Below, one piece after another: positions 11,395-21,634 of a DNA stretch of 64,000 bases. Every line of letters starts with the position of its first letter. The stretch's first letter is position 1. This stretch comes from Lyophyllum atratum. Lineage: Eukaryota; Basidiomycota; Agaricomycetes; Agaricales; Lyophyllaceae. The notes under the pieces were generated by a model. The model worked only from the letters and a program-made list of their open reading frames with translations, had not been told where the DNA came from and ran no database searches. A program made the position numbers and the translations under genes. The DNA lies in the NCBI GenBank assembly GCA_014905825.1, contig JACGCN010000008.1:930001-994000 (forward strand), written 5' to 3'.

Positions 11395-13173
11395 ATGACC
11401 TCGACGATGCCCTGGCTGGTGCTGCTCGCCTTCACTGGACGAGCTGCGGCCCAACTTCCCACTCCTCACCTCGTCGCACGACAGGACCCGTCGCGGCCAT
11501 CGCCCAACCTTGCCTTCCATACCGTCGGGAATCTTGTCTCTTGCGCGCCAACAATCCTTACATGGGAGTATACAGGACCCGACGAGCCTCTCTCGCTCCT
11601 CATCAGTAACACCGATGTCCCGCAGAATGGCCCAACGACATCTCGGAATTCGCCCACATTCACGGACACCTTCATAAACACGGCAGCCAAGGACAATCGC
11701 CGTAGCCTGCAGCTCCGCGATTCCATCTCGGCCCTCATTGCAGCGGGCTTATCTCCAAACAGTAACGCTTTCAACTGGACGGTGAACGTCCCCCAGGGAA
11801 ACTACGTAGTCGTTGCTGTTGCCAGTGCTCCCGCAGCCTACTTTACCAGGTCCTCCCCGTTTTTCGTCCAACAAGGCAGCGACACTTCATGCTTGGGTAC
11901 ATCCTCCTCCAGCTCTGCTCCCCTTCCGTCCGACACGTCTTCGTCTTCCCCCACGACCAGCATAGCAACCACAACTAGCTCTTCGGCAACCGTCACCCCG
12001 ATCGGCGGTTCCTCTAGCACTCCAGTTAACAAGGGTGCGATTGCTGGAGGCGTGGTCGCAGGTGTCGTCATTCTCCTAGGTGCACTGGGTCTCTATATCT
12101 TCTTCATATGTCGACCCAAACGCTCTCGATCCCACCATACCCGAAGCCCATCCGGCGCACTCGCACACTCACCGTCCAAGAGCGCCTTTGGGTTTGGAGG
12201 AGGCGGAGGTGGGGGAGGAGGTAGATGGGGTGGGCTCTCTTCAGTCGACTCCCACATGGCGATGAAGGACACAGCCTTCACCGCCACACCCAAGAAGTCC
12301 AAAAAGGCCTACACGACAAAGCACCACTCACAAACCTCATCCGTTGGGCACATCGTGGGCGGCGTCGGCGCAAGCCAGGACGACATCCAGACCTACCTAG
12401 CTGGCACCCGATCACGCGCTGGCTCCGTTGCACAGCAATACGGGTCCCCATCGGAGGAGAAATTCGGCTCACCAGAGGAAGTCGGCTTACCCACACTCGC
12501 CTCCAACGGCGGCCGCAGCCCAAAGCCCACCCCCCGCTCCTACTCCTCCTCAACCTACGCCTCCGAGCTCGCCAACGCCCCCGCCAAAACGCACCGCCGG
12601 CCCTCCCTCACCGCCAACACCCGATCCAAGCCTCACCGTCCCTCCATCGACTCCACCGTCGACTCCCACCAACAGTCGCCCTTCACCCCACCCGCGACGT
12701 CTCCCGTGGGCGTCGCCCGCTCCCCTTCCACAGCCTCGCAGGCACAGCCCCCAGCCCAGCGGAAGACCCCGCGCAAGCCCGTCCCCGCGTACGCCGACTC
12801 CGCTTCCTCCTCCGCGCCGACCCCGTCCCCCATTTCCCCTTCCCCTTCCTTTTCCCCCTTCGACTCGCCCGTTCTCCCTGTGCAAGGGCAGGGCCAGGGA
12901 CACTATGCCACGCGCGCGGAGCGCGAGAGTCTTAAGTCCACGGCGTCGAATTCCAAGTCCAAGTCCAAAGCGCGGTCGAAGTCGAAGGGACGGGACAAGG
13001 ACAAGGATAGGGAGGGGGTTAAGGGCTCTGAGGGAAACTCGACGAATGCGAGTAGTGAGGAGATTGTGGGGCAGGTGCAGGGGACGTTGGCGCATAAGAG
13101 CAGCTTTGGCCCGGGGGGCGTGGAGGGGAAGCAGCTGCATTATTTGATCCCTGATATGCCGGTGGCTCAGTAG
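11395..13173 (+). CDS. Single-pass membrane protein with extracellular domain and long Ser/Pro-rich cytoplasmic tail
   Basis: An intronless 592-residue frame. It begins with a signal peptide (MTSTMPWLVLLAFTGRAAAQ), followed by an extracellular domain of about 140 residues with two Cys and an N-glycosylation site (NWT). A Ser/Thr-rich stalk of about 45 residues follows. One strong transmembrane helix around residues 216-238 (GAIAGGVVAGVVILLGALGL) ends in a basic stop-transfer stretch. The cytoplasmic part is about 350 residues of low-complexity Ser/Pro/Lys sequence with a run of nine Gly and KSKS/KGRDKDKD repeats near the end. The layout resembles fungal cell-wall stress sensors of the WSC/Mid2 type, but I see no WSC cysteine pattern, so function is open. 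The frame extends 34 codons upstream to 11293; I chose 11395 because it starts the signal peptide directly. Confidence 0.8.
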   Translation: MTSTMPWLVLLAFTGRAAAQLPTPHLVARQDPSRPSPNLAFHTVGNLVSCAPTILTWEYTGPDEPLSLLISNTDVPQNGPTTSRNSPTFTDTFINTAAKDNRRSLQLRDSISALIAAGLSPNSNAFNWTVNVPQGNYVVVAVASAPAAYFTRSSPFFVQQGSDTSCLGTSSSSSAPLPSDTSSSSPTTSIATTTSSSATVTPIGGSSSTPVNKGAIAGGVVAGVVILLGALGLYIFFICRPKRSRSHHTRSPSGALAHSPSKSAFGFGGGGGGGGGRWGGLSSVDSHMAMKDTAFTATPKKSKKAYTTKHHSQTSSVGHIVGGVGASQDDIQTYLAGTRSRAGSVAQQYGSPSEEKFGSPEEVGLPTLASNGGRSPKPTPRSYSSSTYASELANAPAKTHRRPSLTANTRSKPHRPSIDSTVDSHQQSPFTPPATSPVGVARSPSTASQAQPPAQRKTPRKPVPAYADSASSSAPTPSPISPSPSFSPFDSPVLPVQGQGQGHYATRAERESLKSTASNSKSKSKARSKSKGRDKDKDREGVKGSEGNSTNASSEEIVGQVQGTLAHKSSFGPGGVEGKQLHYLIPDMPVAQ

Positions 13174-14625
13174 TGTTGGGGAGGTGATTGGGTGTCGGGA
13201 CTCTGGCTTTCGTATGGTTCTTTTTTCGACTTTTCTTGCATATGTTCTCGTTGTTGGTTTCTTGTCCGTCTAGTGCTTACTGCTTTTTTTATACCTCAGC
13301 CTACAGGTTTGTTGTTGTGTACTCACCACGCCCTAGCTACCCGATCTTCACGTTCACGTTCATGTCTCATGTCTTTGTTCTGACACTTACTTACCCACTC
13401 CCCTTCTTTGCATATAGGGATGTATACCATCTACGCATGTTTATTCTCATTTCGATATCACCTGCACATGCACCTGCATCTGCATATTTTCATTGGTTAT
13501 AATGCTACCCATCCACTGTAGGATCGAGGCTCGGGAGCCTTTGTGATCCCTCGCCTCGCTGACACTTCATTTGGCTCGCTTTTGTAGAACTGTGTCTACT
13601 GCATACTATCGAATATCTAGATATCCTCTCAGTTCTCGGTAGGTGTGATCAACGTGGTCATGGCGCGTTTCTGTCTCCGCCAAGAAATGCAACTTTACGC
13701 GGCAGCCAATTAGCGACTCCAGAGGGCAATTAGCAGGAAAACCTGTTCTTCTCGAATCTGCTCGCCTTGATTGTTATCTCAGATATCACGTATCATCGCG
13801 CCCATAATTTTTTCTTCTATCTGTTTTCGGAAGTAGGCGGCATCTTTCGTCGAGCAATATGTTCGCCGTAAAGCTCGTAAAGGTTCCGTGTCTCTAATCG
13901 CATGACGTCAATGAAATTGCGATCAGGCAGAGGTTCGTGCTTAAAGGTATCTTCCGGCGATTTTCTCGGAAATGTCTGTCTCGACGGCGTTTACCAACGC
14001 GTCCCTGTGGAAATAAGCGAACAACGAAGATGCACGTTGCCATATCGAGACACTCCCCATTCTTTTGGCTTGTTCAAGGACGGTTCAACTGTTTTGTCGT
14101 GCGCGATGTGATGCGCGAGGGGCTGTCGCCGCGCGCAGCCCAGCCCTTTGCTTGTCCCTTCGGTGTTGACAAAAGAGTCCGTCACGGCATTTATCTGGAT
14201 AATTCCTTATCCTGTAGATCTAGAAGACACTCGTGCTACACTCCGTAGGCGACAGCGTTTCCTCGAGTACGCGATAAATGATAATCGCGGGGCCTGAAAT
14301 CCATGTGGCACGTCATGAATTACTTGAAATGCCTGACATTCTTCCCACTCAGCGACCCTAGGCCTGACAATGACATATTCCACGACGGAGCGCCCGTTCT
14401 TCGACGTTCGCAAGATGTCGAGATCGCGAACGAGCCAGGCGATCGCGGTGCCGTGTTTGGATCTTCCAGTTTCCGGGATGGTGGCTCCATAACTTCGCGG
14501 TATGTCTACCGCGAAACTGATCCCGGTCACGGATTGGGGCAATACTGATATAAAGGGCTACGGACACTGCTTGAGTGCAGAGACGCTACTAAACCCTCCC
14601 GACACCACCCCTACTTCTGACATCC
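13174..14625. other. Intergenic, no supported gene
   Basis: This holds the 3' UTR of the membrane-protein gene (pyrimidine-rich just after the stop) and the promoter of the zinc-finger gene. The short frames on both strands, such as minus 14207-14542, carry no recognisable motif. Confidence 0.45.
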
Positions 14626-16023
14626 ATGCCTATGTGTCTCGCGTGCAACCGGCCGTTTCGCGACGGCCAGGCCCTACGCCAGCATCTTGCCAGCAGCGGC
14701 GACAATCATCCGACCTGCATTCCGTGTAACAAGCGGTTTATTAGTGAGATTGCCAAGGCTGAGGTGAGTAGCTACCATTTTCTGCGTTTCATCCCGGTCT
14801 CGTTCGTGACTTTTTCAGTCTTGTTGCTTTGCCTTTCGTTTTTTCCTTGGCTATATTTCTATGTGGTCAAACTGATGACTTTTTTTTTTTTCGAAAACTT
14901 AGCATACAGGGAAAAAACACCCGCCCATCTATCCTTGCAACCAATGCCAGCGCGACTTCAAGGCGCAATTCGCTCTAGAGGACCATTACCGAGGTTCCGC
15001 CGCCCACCCGAACTGTGTTAAGTGCGGTAAGGGATTCATCAACCTCGAGGAACGTGACAAGGTAAGTCTATCACTCCTCTTCATTGTGACATCCGTGTTC
15101 AGAAATTTTCGTAACTATTTCTCTAATGTGGCACTGGCAGCATCACGACAAAGAGCACCCGAAAATCAGTTGTGTCGCCTGCGCCGGTATGCTCGTTTAC
15201 GAAGATGCGCTGGCCGATCACTACCGAAAATCACCGAGACACTCAGTATGCCTCATCTGTGGCGCAGGCTTCAAAGACTCGTCGGAGCTCAACCACGTAA
15301 GTGTTGTTGATTGCAGATTGCAGATGGTGATACCAAAGCCTCTAAATTCATTGCTGAATAGCACAAGTCTGATCCCAATGCGCACCCTGAGTGCAAACTG
15401 TGTCAACGCATCTTCAAAGATGATGAAGAGTACCATGCGGTAAGTACCGACTCAGAATCATAGTATCATTGCGACTTCACACATCTAACACATGGGGCTC
15501 CTGTGACTTAGCACGTCGAAGGACGTGGTCACATCGACATTGCCGCCGCCCAAGCTTCCCAAGCCAATGCACCGGTAGATGTAGACTCCGCACAAGTTGT
15601 ACGCGACGAAGAAGGTGCCGATAAGGCAGCGGCCACGGTGTCCGTTGCGCCACCTCGCATTCCTTCGCGTGGTCCCAGATTGGCTGTCCATGCCGGCGTC
15701 TCGTCGACCGACTCAAGCGTACCGGTAAGTACCTGTTCTTAATGTTCACGCCTCCGATTTGTCAAGCCTTAATTATCTGGACTGTCCAGAAACTCGGCGC
15801 TGTGTTTGGAAGAACGCGACTTGATGATCCCATCCTCAGGGCACGGTGGGCGGCGATTCCGGTAAGCATCACACATTTGATATGAATACACGATATGTTT
15901 TAAGTTATGTATCTGCAGAACGTGGTCTCCTCCAAATCGCTAGCGGAGGCGCGCGTCGCGCTACCGCCTGCCCTATCATCTGGATGGAGGGGCAGCCGCG
16001 GCTTCTTCGGTATCAAAAATTAG
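14626..16023 (+). CDS. C2H2 zinc-finger protein with modular finger exons
   Basis: Seven exons (14626-14763, 14903-15061, 15141-15296, 15362-15439, 15512-15724, 15790-15861, 15919-16023) give 306 residues. Successive CX2C units are visible: CLAC, CIPC, CNQC, CVKC, CVAC, CLIC and CKLC, each followed by an F or hydrophobic residue, an L, and His residues spaced for a C2H2-type finger (for example HYRGSAAH, HHDKEH, HYRKSPRH, HVEGRGH). The C-terminal third is Ala/Ser/Pro-rich and ends RGFFGIKN. It is probably a nucleic-acid-binding protein; the target is unknown. All six introns are phase 0, and the first four acceptors are each followed directly by a His codon. Exons 2, 3 and 4 are 53, 52 and 26 codons long, so about one finger equals 26 codons. 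Intron 1 has a long T-tract before its acceptor. Confidence 0.9.
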
Positions 16024-16467
16024 GCTTTGATGAGTGAGATCTGGAATACATGGCGCCATTTATACCGACCCGATTCCCTCCAATGTAGATGTATATAAAA
16101 TCTGACCATAATGCCCTGGACAGCGACTGCGTATTCGTACTTTGGTTTCCTGTGCGGCTTCGCTACAGATCGACTTTTGAGTTCACTATGATATGGATTT
16201 GATTTCGCCAGAAGAACGCGATCGAGGCAAATATATTCGAGGGATTTTTTGGTCGCATAGGGTGAGGTCGAGAACACTTGACACGAGTAATTGAGTGAGC
16301 AGCCCTATTCCATTGGGTCCGTGAGGATGAGGCTCCGAGATGGCTATGTAAGTCCTCCAATAACTAGATTGCGAGGCCTGTTGCGAGGTGATGTGGTGGT
16401 GAACAGTGAACAGAAAGATGTTGGCTTGATCTTCAAGTTAGATAACCAAACAAGAATAAACTAACGG
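16024..16467. other. Intergenic between zinc-finger gene and membrane protein
   Basis: 444 bp without a supported gene. It serves as terminator region for the upstream gene and promoter for the next plus-strand gene. Confidence 0.5.
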
Positions 16468-17623
16468 ATGTCGACCGCTACCACGTTCTTAGCCACCGCG
16501 TTGGCAATAGGGCTACCATGGGCATACTCGCTGCGCCGCTCGTCTCTTTCATGGTCAACGGTGGTATCACTGCTTCTCCTAGTCCATTCATTGGCAGGGC
16601 TCCATACACTGCTACTCCGTTCGCCCCCCAACATCTTCAGGGCTTTTCAAATTCCTCTCAATACTCCAACCGACGCCATACGCGCCCTCCTTATAAGGCA
16701 GTCTGATACTCCAGAGCTCAATCCAGAGCTTGACGGACTTCTGCGACGCCTAGCTTCGTTCGATGTCCGCACGCTTTACCCGCGTTTCGGCCACAATGTG
16801 CTTGCAACATGCACCTATTGCCATTCATTCGAGGACTTCGCAGTTTATGCCTTGCCACGTGCAGTAATGTCGTACATACGTGAGGTCGCCTTTGTTGGGG
16901 TGAGCTTCCTACTTCTCCGACGCGTCGATCGACTATAACATGCACTTTCAACAAGCTCATTACAACTCGCCGACGCAAGATAGCCGTGACCGCACTTTTC
17001 CTAATGGCACTGTTGGAATTTTACACACTTGCAACTGTTGAAATAAAAATCCCACTGAGGGGAAGCAACCAACCGGTCATGATATGGGTACGTCATGTTG
17101 CACTTCACACAACTGGAGAAGGCATAACAATGGAATAACACAGTGGCATGATGTCCTCTTATATATTCGCCACACCATCTTCATTATTCTACCCCTTCTG
17201 ATACACTTCGTTCCCTCATTCCGGATACCCTTCATTTCCGGGCCCACCCCAGCGCCAAATGTCGACACTACGGCCCTCCTGATGCAAACGCATCAGACGA
17301 TGGCACACCTCCTACCTGTTCTGCACTTCGTCAAATACGCTCATGCCGCTACCATGCGCGTGCCTGAACTCCGTGAACGCGCGAGTGCCTGGTGGGAGGA
17401 GGAAGCCAGGGTAGGAGCATGGATAAGGGGAGACGGAGAGCAGAGGGATGGAGAGCAGAGCTCGAGCACCAGTGTCCGAGGTGTGGCGAGAGGCCTGGGG
17501 GTTTCGTTCGATGAGGCTGGGGAAGGTGTGGAGGAAGGGAAGCTGCGCGCGAGCGCGAAGATCATGACGAAGGTCCTGATCAACGATAGCCTCAAACCAA
17601 GTGATCACTGGCATCGACTTTGA
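16468..17623 (+). CDS. Multipass membrane protein, conserved hypothetical
   Basis: Three exons (16468-16899, 16956-17087, 17144-17623) join in frame to 1044 nt, 347 residues. Hydrophobic helices are visible near the N-terminus (ATTFLATALAIGLPWAYSL and STVVSLLLLVHSLAGLHTLLL), in exon 2 (VTALFLMALLEFYTLATV) and at the start of exon 3 (HTIFIILPLLIHFVPSF), giving about four membrane spans. A cytosolic or lumenal loop between helices 2 and 3 contains CTYCHSFEDF. The C-terminal 100 residues are hydrophilic and include RERASAWWEEEARVGAW. I think related proteins occur across basidiomycetes without an assigned function. The intron ends are canonical and the frame closes exactly. Confidence 0.8.
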
Positions 17624-17985
17624 TGTACTGTTCTTTTCTTTCGGTGGTCATCTGTGTTGATGTATTATAATTGTATTGACTGGTGCTCAAAGCAGGGCGG
17701 GCGGCCGTCCCACCAACGCTATCTGCGGAGCTTCGCTCCGATCGCATAAAACAAAAAGCCACTCGGCACTGTTCATCTCGGGTAGGAACAAATTTAAACA
17801 ACATTGGGCGTTATGGGCTTTGACCCTAGAGGGCGAGCGCTTCAAGCTCTCATAACATCCAAGTGTTAGAGCCGAAACGGTCGTGAAAGGGGGGTCCGAA
17901 TGTGATTATTCAATGCCGCTCCGTGGGTTACAAGACATGGTATAGGTGAATTGCATCGAGGCCACTGATACACGCAAAGTTTCTA
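17624..17985. other. Convergent intergenic region
   Basis: The 3' ends of the plus-strand membrane-protein gene and the minus-strand PLC-like gene face each other here. No further feature was seen. Confidence 0.5.
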
Positions 17986-19389
17986 TCAAAACCCGTTCAG
18001 ACGGTTGACAGCTGCAGGCCCATCGCCGACGTTGACCCAGTCAAGGAGCACGAAGTTGGGCGCACGGCCGCTGGCGAAAGATGCGCAGCCGTTGGCATGA
18101 GCCAGAATCCTATGACATCGGAATTCAGTTGACCTTTCGCGTGATGGATGAAGCACCCCAGACGTACGTATTGAGGCTGTTGGTACTGGCCGCGTTAGCG
18201 CGGTCGCTGATGAGGACGCCGTCGCCGATGGGGATGATGTTAGTGTTGAGATTGTGGTTGATCAGGTTCTCGTGCTCATCAGTGGATAGCGGTCCATTGA
18301 TACGATCGACACGGCAAGGGAAGTTCTTGTCCGTTGGGCTGAAGGGGTCTTCCCAGATCTGAACGGGTGTAAGCATTGATCACGGTGAGGGGAGGTGATA
18401 GAAGAAGTAATACCATTTGGAATTGCGGGAGTATAAAATCAACGACACCCCCGGCGCTTCCATCTGCACCCGCGTCGAGGAAGACGACCACTCGTTTTCC
18501 TTGATCGATCAGCTGTCCGAGGGTGGGCCAATCGTTACGCTTAACAGGACGCGATGGAGGAACATAGGCGAGTGGAGTGATACCTACCGATGTTACGTTA
18601 GAGCAACATAACTTCGAGCATAGATGGGCCACGTACCTGCGTTATCGAATGCAGGTTTCCAGACATCTGGAACTGACGCTCCCTCCGGGTTCGTGAAAAT
18701 GAACGTGAGGACTTCATTCGGGTTCGCATCGAGGAAGGTCTTGACTCTCTTGAGATAATCCTCCACGGTGCCGCCGTCGAAGAGACCCTATCCGGATATC
18801 GGGTGGTCAGTGCGACGAATTGTCCGACTTGTTCGTTATGATGCTTACACAAGCTAGGATATTCGTCAGACACGAGTCTCGAGAGCCGCGGACTTTGAAG
18901 AAACTTACTGGTGTGACAGAAATGTAGCTTGCCGTCTTTCCTGTGAAGCGAAGGATGATATGAGTTGCCAGCGAGAGAAAGGCGCGCGGAAATTAGTACA
19001 TATGGCCTTGCCCTTGCAGCATCCTCGCTCCAAGTTTCAACTGAGCAGCAACGTCCACTTCTTGCGTTCTGGCAACTGGTGAACAAAGCACCCGATCAGC
19101 AAGCCTGTTCTCAAGTACGCTAGCAAATAACCCGTACGCGCAAAAGGATTGGCGCTCGATGCAAAGGAATTATGTGCGCCAAGGTACGTGACGTTCCCGT
19201 ATGAACGGCCGCATAATTCTGCGTGACCATTGCAGACTGTTGCCCTGATGAGATGTCTCCAATGTCAGATAAGTGGTCATGAACAATAAACATGGAACTC
19301 GACCTTTTGACGTTGAACCAAGGTATCCATGCCCCCAACGCTGAGGATGACAGAAGAACCGTAGAGAGCAAGGTAAGCTTGAGATGCAT
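17986..19389 (-). CDS. Secreted PLC-like phosphodiesterase (PI-PLC X-type TIM barrel), paralogue 1
   Basis: Nine exons on the minus strand (19299-19389, 19138-19236, 19000-19075, 18909-18940, 18849-18853, 18637-18787, 18414-18583, 18168-18358, 17986-18109) join to 939 nt, 312 residues. A signal peptide (MHLKLTLLSTVLLSSSALG) is followed by CNGHAELC, GAHNSFA (first catalytic-type His), HFCHT (second His region), LFDGG, the NPNEVLTFIFTNPEG strand, GKRVVVFLDAG and a C-terminus NGCASFASGRAPNFVLLDWVNVG...LNGF. This is the layout of fungal PLC-like phosphodiesterases. The fifth exon is only 5 nt (CTTGT) and gives the Cys after HFCHT. The gene is divergent from paralogue 2. The substrate is unknown; a role at cell wall or membrane phosphodiesters is inference. 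Confidence 0.9.
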
Positions 19390-20264
19390 TTGAGGGCTAG
19401 ATGGGCGAAAGCCTTGATACTGGAACCTTGCATTCTGGCATGCTTTTTAAGATCCCAGTAGGAAGAGTGGAGCCTATTATCCCGAATGATGGAAGTCATT
19501 GGAGGCGACCGAAGGCAAGGTAACTGAGGTGGTCGAGCATGAAATCCATGCTGCCGTGTTCGTCGTTGTGGACATCCATGCGGTTGCCAAGCCTTCTTTT
19601 AGTGTTTGATCGAGATGGCACCGCCAAATAACGAGGGCCGTCCTAGGCCGTCCTTCAGACTTCTTTCTTGAATTTCTTCAACCTGGAGTTTGGCTGAAGT
19701 TCCCCACGCATCACCATTAACATCCAGGTTGCTGGTACGAGTCCTCTAGAGGAGAAATACACGTTATTCTCTCCCAAGAGAGCCGTTCCCTCCTTTCCCA
19801 GCGAAATTTAAGCAATTGATCCCGGGACCCGAAACCAGAGCCTCCTCGGCGGTCGAAGTATGATGACGATGAGCGGCCTTATTCCTCCGTATTCTCGTCT
19901 AATTCTCGCGTGCACATGAGTTACATGGATTCTCGAGGTTCGTCTTCTTCCATTTCCCATGCGGCGCTCCTTCATAGTTGGTCAGGCGGTAACATATGTG
20001 ATGGGACAAATCAACCAATGGCAATCACATGTCCAAAGCCTCCAACGCCGTTCACTTCCTTCTGTGGTCAGGCAACGTTTCCTGCTAATCATAATATCAA
20101 TGGGTTCTCGATCTAGTTGCTAAACTTATAGCGCCTACTTTGCCTCAGAATGCCCGAAACGTTATGTTAGGCACTTCTTCCCAGAGTTATGGTTTTCCAC
20201 GCCATGACTTCTGACGACCGCTCGAGCTGTCCACCCACACTCATCTTGTAAGGTCGTCCTACAG
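19390..20264. promoter_or_regulatory. Bidirectional promoter region of the two PLC-like paralogues
   Basis: About 875 bp separates the divergent start codons at 19389 (minus) and 20265 (plus). No gene is supported in between. Shared or mirrored control of the two paralogues is plausible, but I did not identify specific sites. Confidence 0.5.
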
Positions 20265-21634
20265 ATGCATTCGGGCCTATGGGCGGCGTCGTGGGCTCTC
20301 TTGTTAGCGGCTAATGCCTGTACCTCGATGCCTATAGAAAGGTGAACACAATCATGGACGCACATTGGCCGCTAACCTTAACACCTCATCCTCCTAGAGC
20401 AACTCTTTGCAACGGCCATGCTGAGCTCTGCTCCCGACGCTACTCGAACGTGACATTTATCGGGGCTCACGACTCTTTTGCCTTCAGCAGAGATCCCTTT
20501 GCTCGTACGTTCCATCTTCCCCACGTGCGGAGCCAACTTAGACTTGACACGCATCACCCCAGTTGCTCGTGATCAAGAATTCGATATTCCTACTCAACTT
20601 GGCCTTGGAGTTCGCCTACTTCAGGCCCAGGCGCACGAGTGATGATGGTTTGCAGTCGTTCGACCAGATCACTACTGACTGTGTCATTTGCCACAGGAAT
20701 GGCAATGGAGAATTGCACTTTTGTCATACCAGTACGTTACCCGCCGGTTTATGAATCATGCATACTTTCCTCTGACTTTCAAATGTTAGACTGCGTAATG
20801 CATGCAACACGCACATCTAATCCATGCTCATATCAAATATTAGTTGCTCTTCGACGGTGGCAAAGTCATTGACTACCTGAAGAACGTCAAGACGTTCCTG
20901 GATGCGAACCCAAACGAAGTACTGACTCTCTTGTTCACGAACCCCGAAGGGCTTTCCGTCAAAGACGCATGGAAACCTATCTTTGACGAGGCTGGTGCGT
21001 GCAGTGTCCCGCCTCTCCACGGCTTTGAATCTGAATCAACCACCAGGTATCACACCACTCATATATGTGCCTCCTATCATCCCACTAAAGCAGGATCAAT
21101 GGCCAACGCTGGGAGAGATGCTGGACACCGGAAAGCGCGTTGTGGTGTTTATGGATGCTGACACCAATCCGACTCTGGTCGACTTTATTTTACCAGAATT
21201 CGGAATGGTCAGTCTCTAATAGTATCTTAATGGTACATCGCTGGACTATGACAATCGCTAGATCTGGGAGACGCCATTCAGCGTCACAGATGCAACGTTC
21301 CCATGCAGGGTTGACCGCATCCACGGACCGTTCACAACAGAAGATCATATGTACATGATCAACCATTCCCTAAACAAGGATCTTTTCAATTCAGGAGTCA
21401 TCGTGAGTGACCCATTCGATGCGCGGACTACAAACGGAATTACATCGTGAGTCCATCCATTCTTACCCAATGGCCTATCAACAACACCTTTCTGGTGTTG
21501 CAGAATCATGGACCACGTGAATGCTTGTGCCCCTCTCGGCGGTGGCCGTGCGTGCGCCCACCTTCATCCTACTCGATTTTGTCAACATTGGACAAGGATT
21601 TGCAGCGGCGGATATACTAAACGGGTTCCCGTAA
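20265..21634 (+). CDS. Secreted PLC-like phosphodiesterase, paralogue 2, with a 3' frameshift
   Basis: The exons are 20265-20341, 20398-20504, 20563-20638, 20697-20731, 20790-20794, 20844-20994, 21047-21207, 21262-21446 and a last one from 21504. They share the layout of paralogue 1: exons 3, 5 and 6 have identical lengths (76, 5 and 151 nt) and all intron phases agree. A signal peptide (MHSGLWAASWALLLAANA) precedes CNGHAELC, GAHDSFA, HFCHT, LLFDGG and NPNEVLTLLFTNPEG. In the last exon the tetranucleotide GTGC is duplicated in tandem (21548-21555). Without the extra copy the frame would continue GRAPTFILLDFVNIG and stop at 21632-21634, matching paralogue 1. With it, the frame runs into an unrelated tail until 21897. 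The gene is either recently damaged, has an altered C-terminus, or contains an assembly error. Confidence 0.82.

Noticed and set aside
12428..13147. Long plus- and minus-strand frames of 190-240 codons rich in Pro, Arg or Gly
   Set aside because: They are shadows of the C-rich coding tail of the membrane-protein gene in other frames.
19390..20264. Short frames between the two PLC-like genes
   Set aside because: No motif or splice pattern; treated as divergent promoter.
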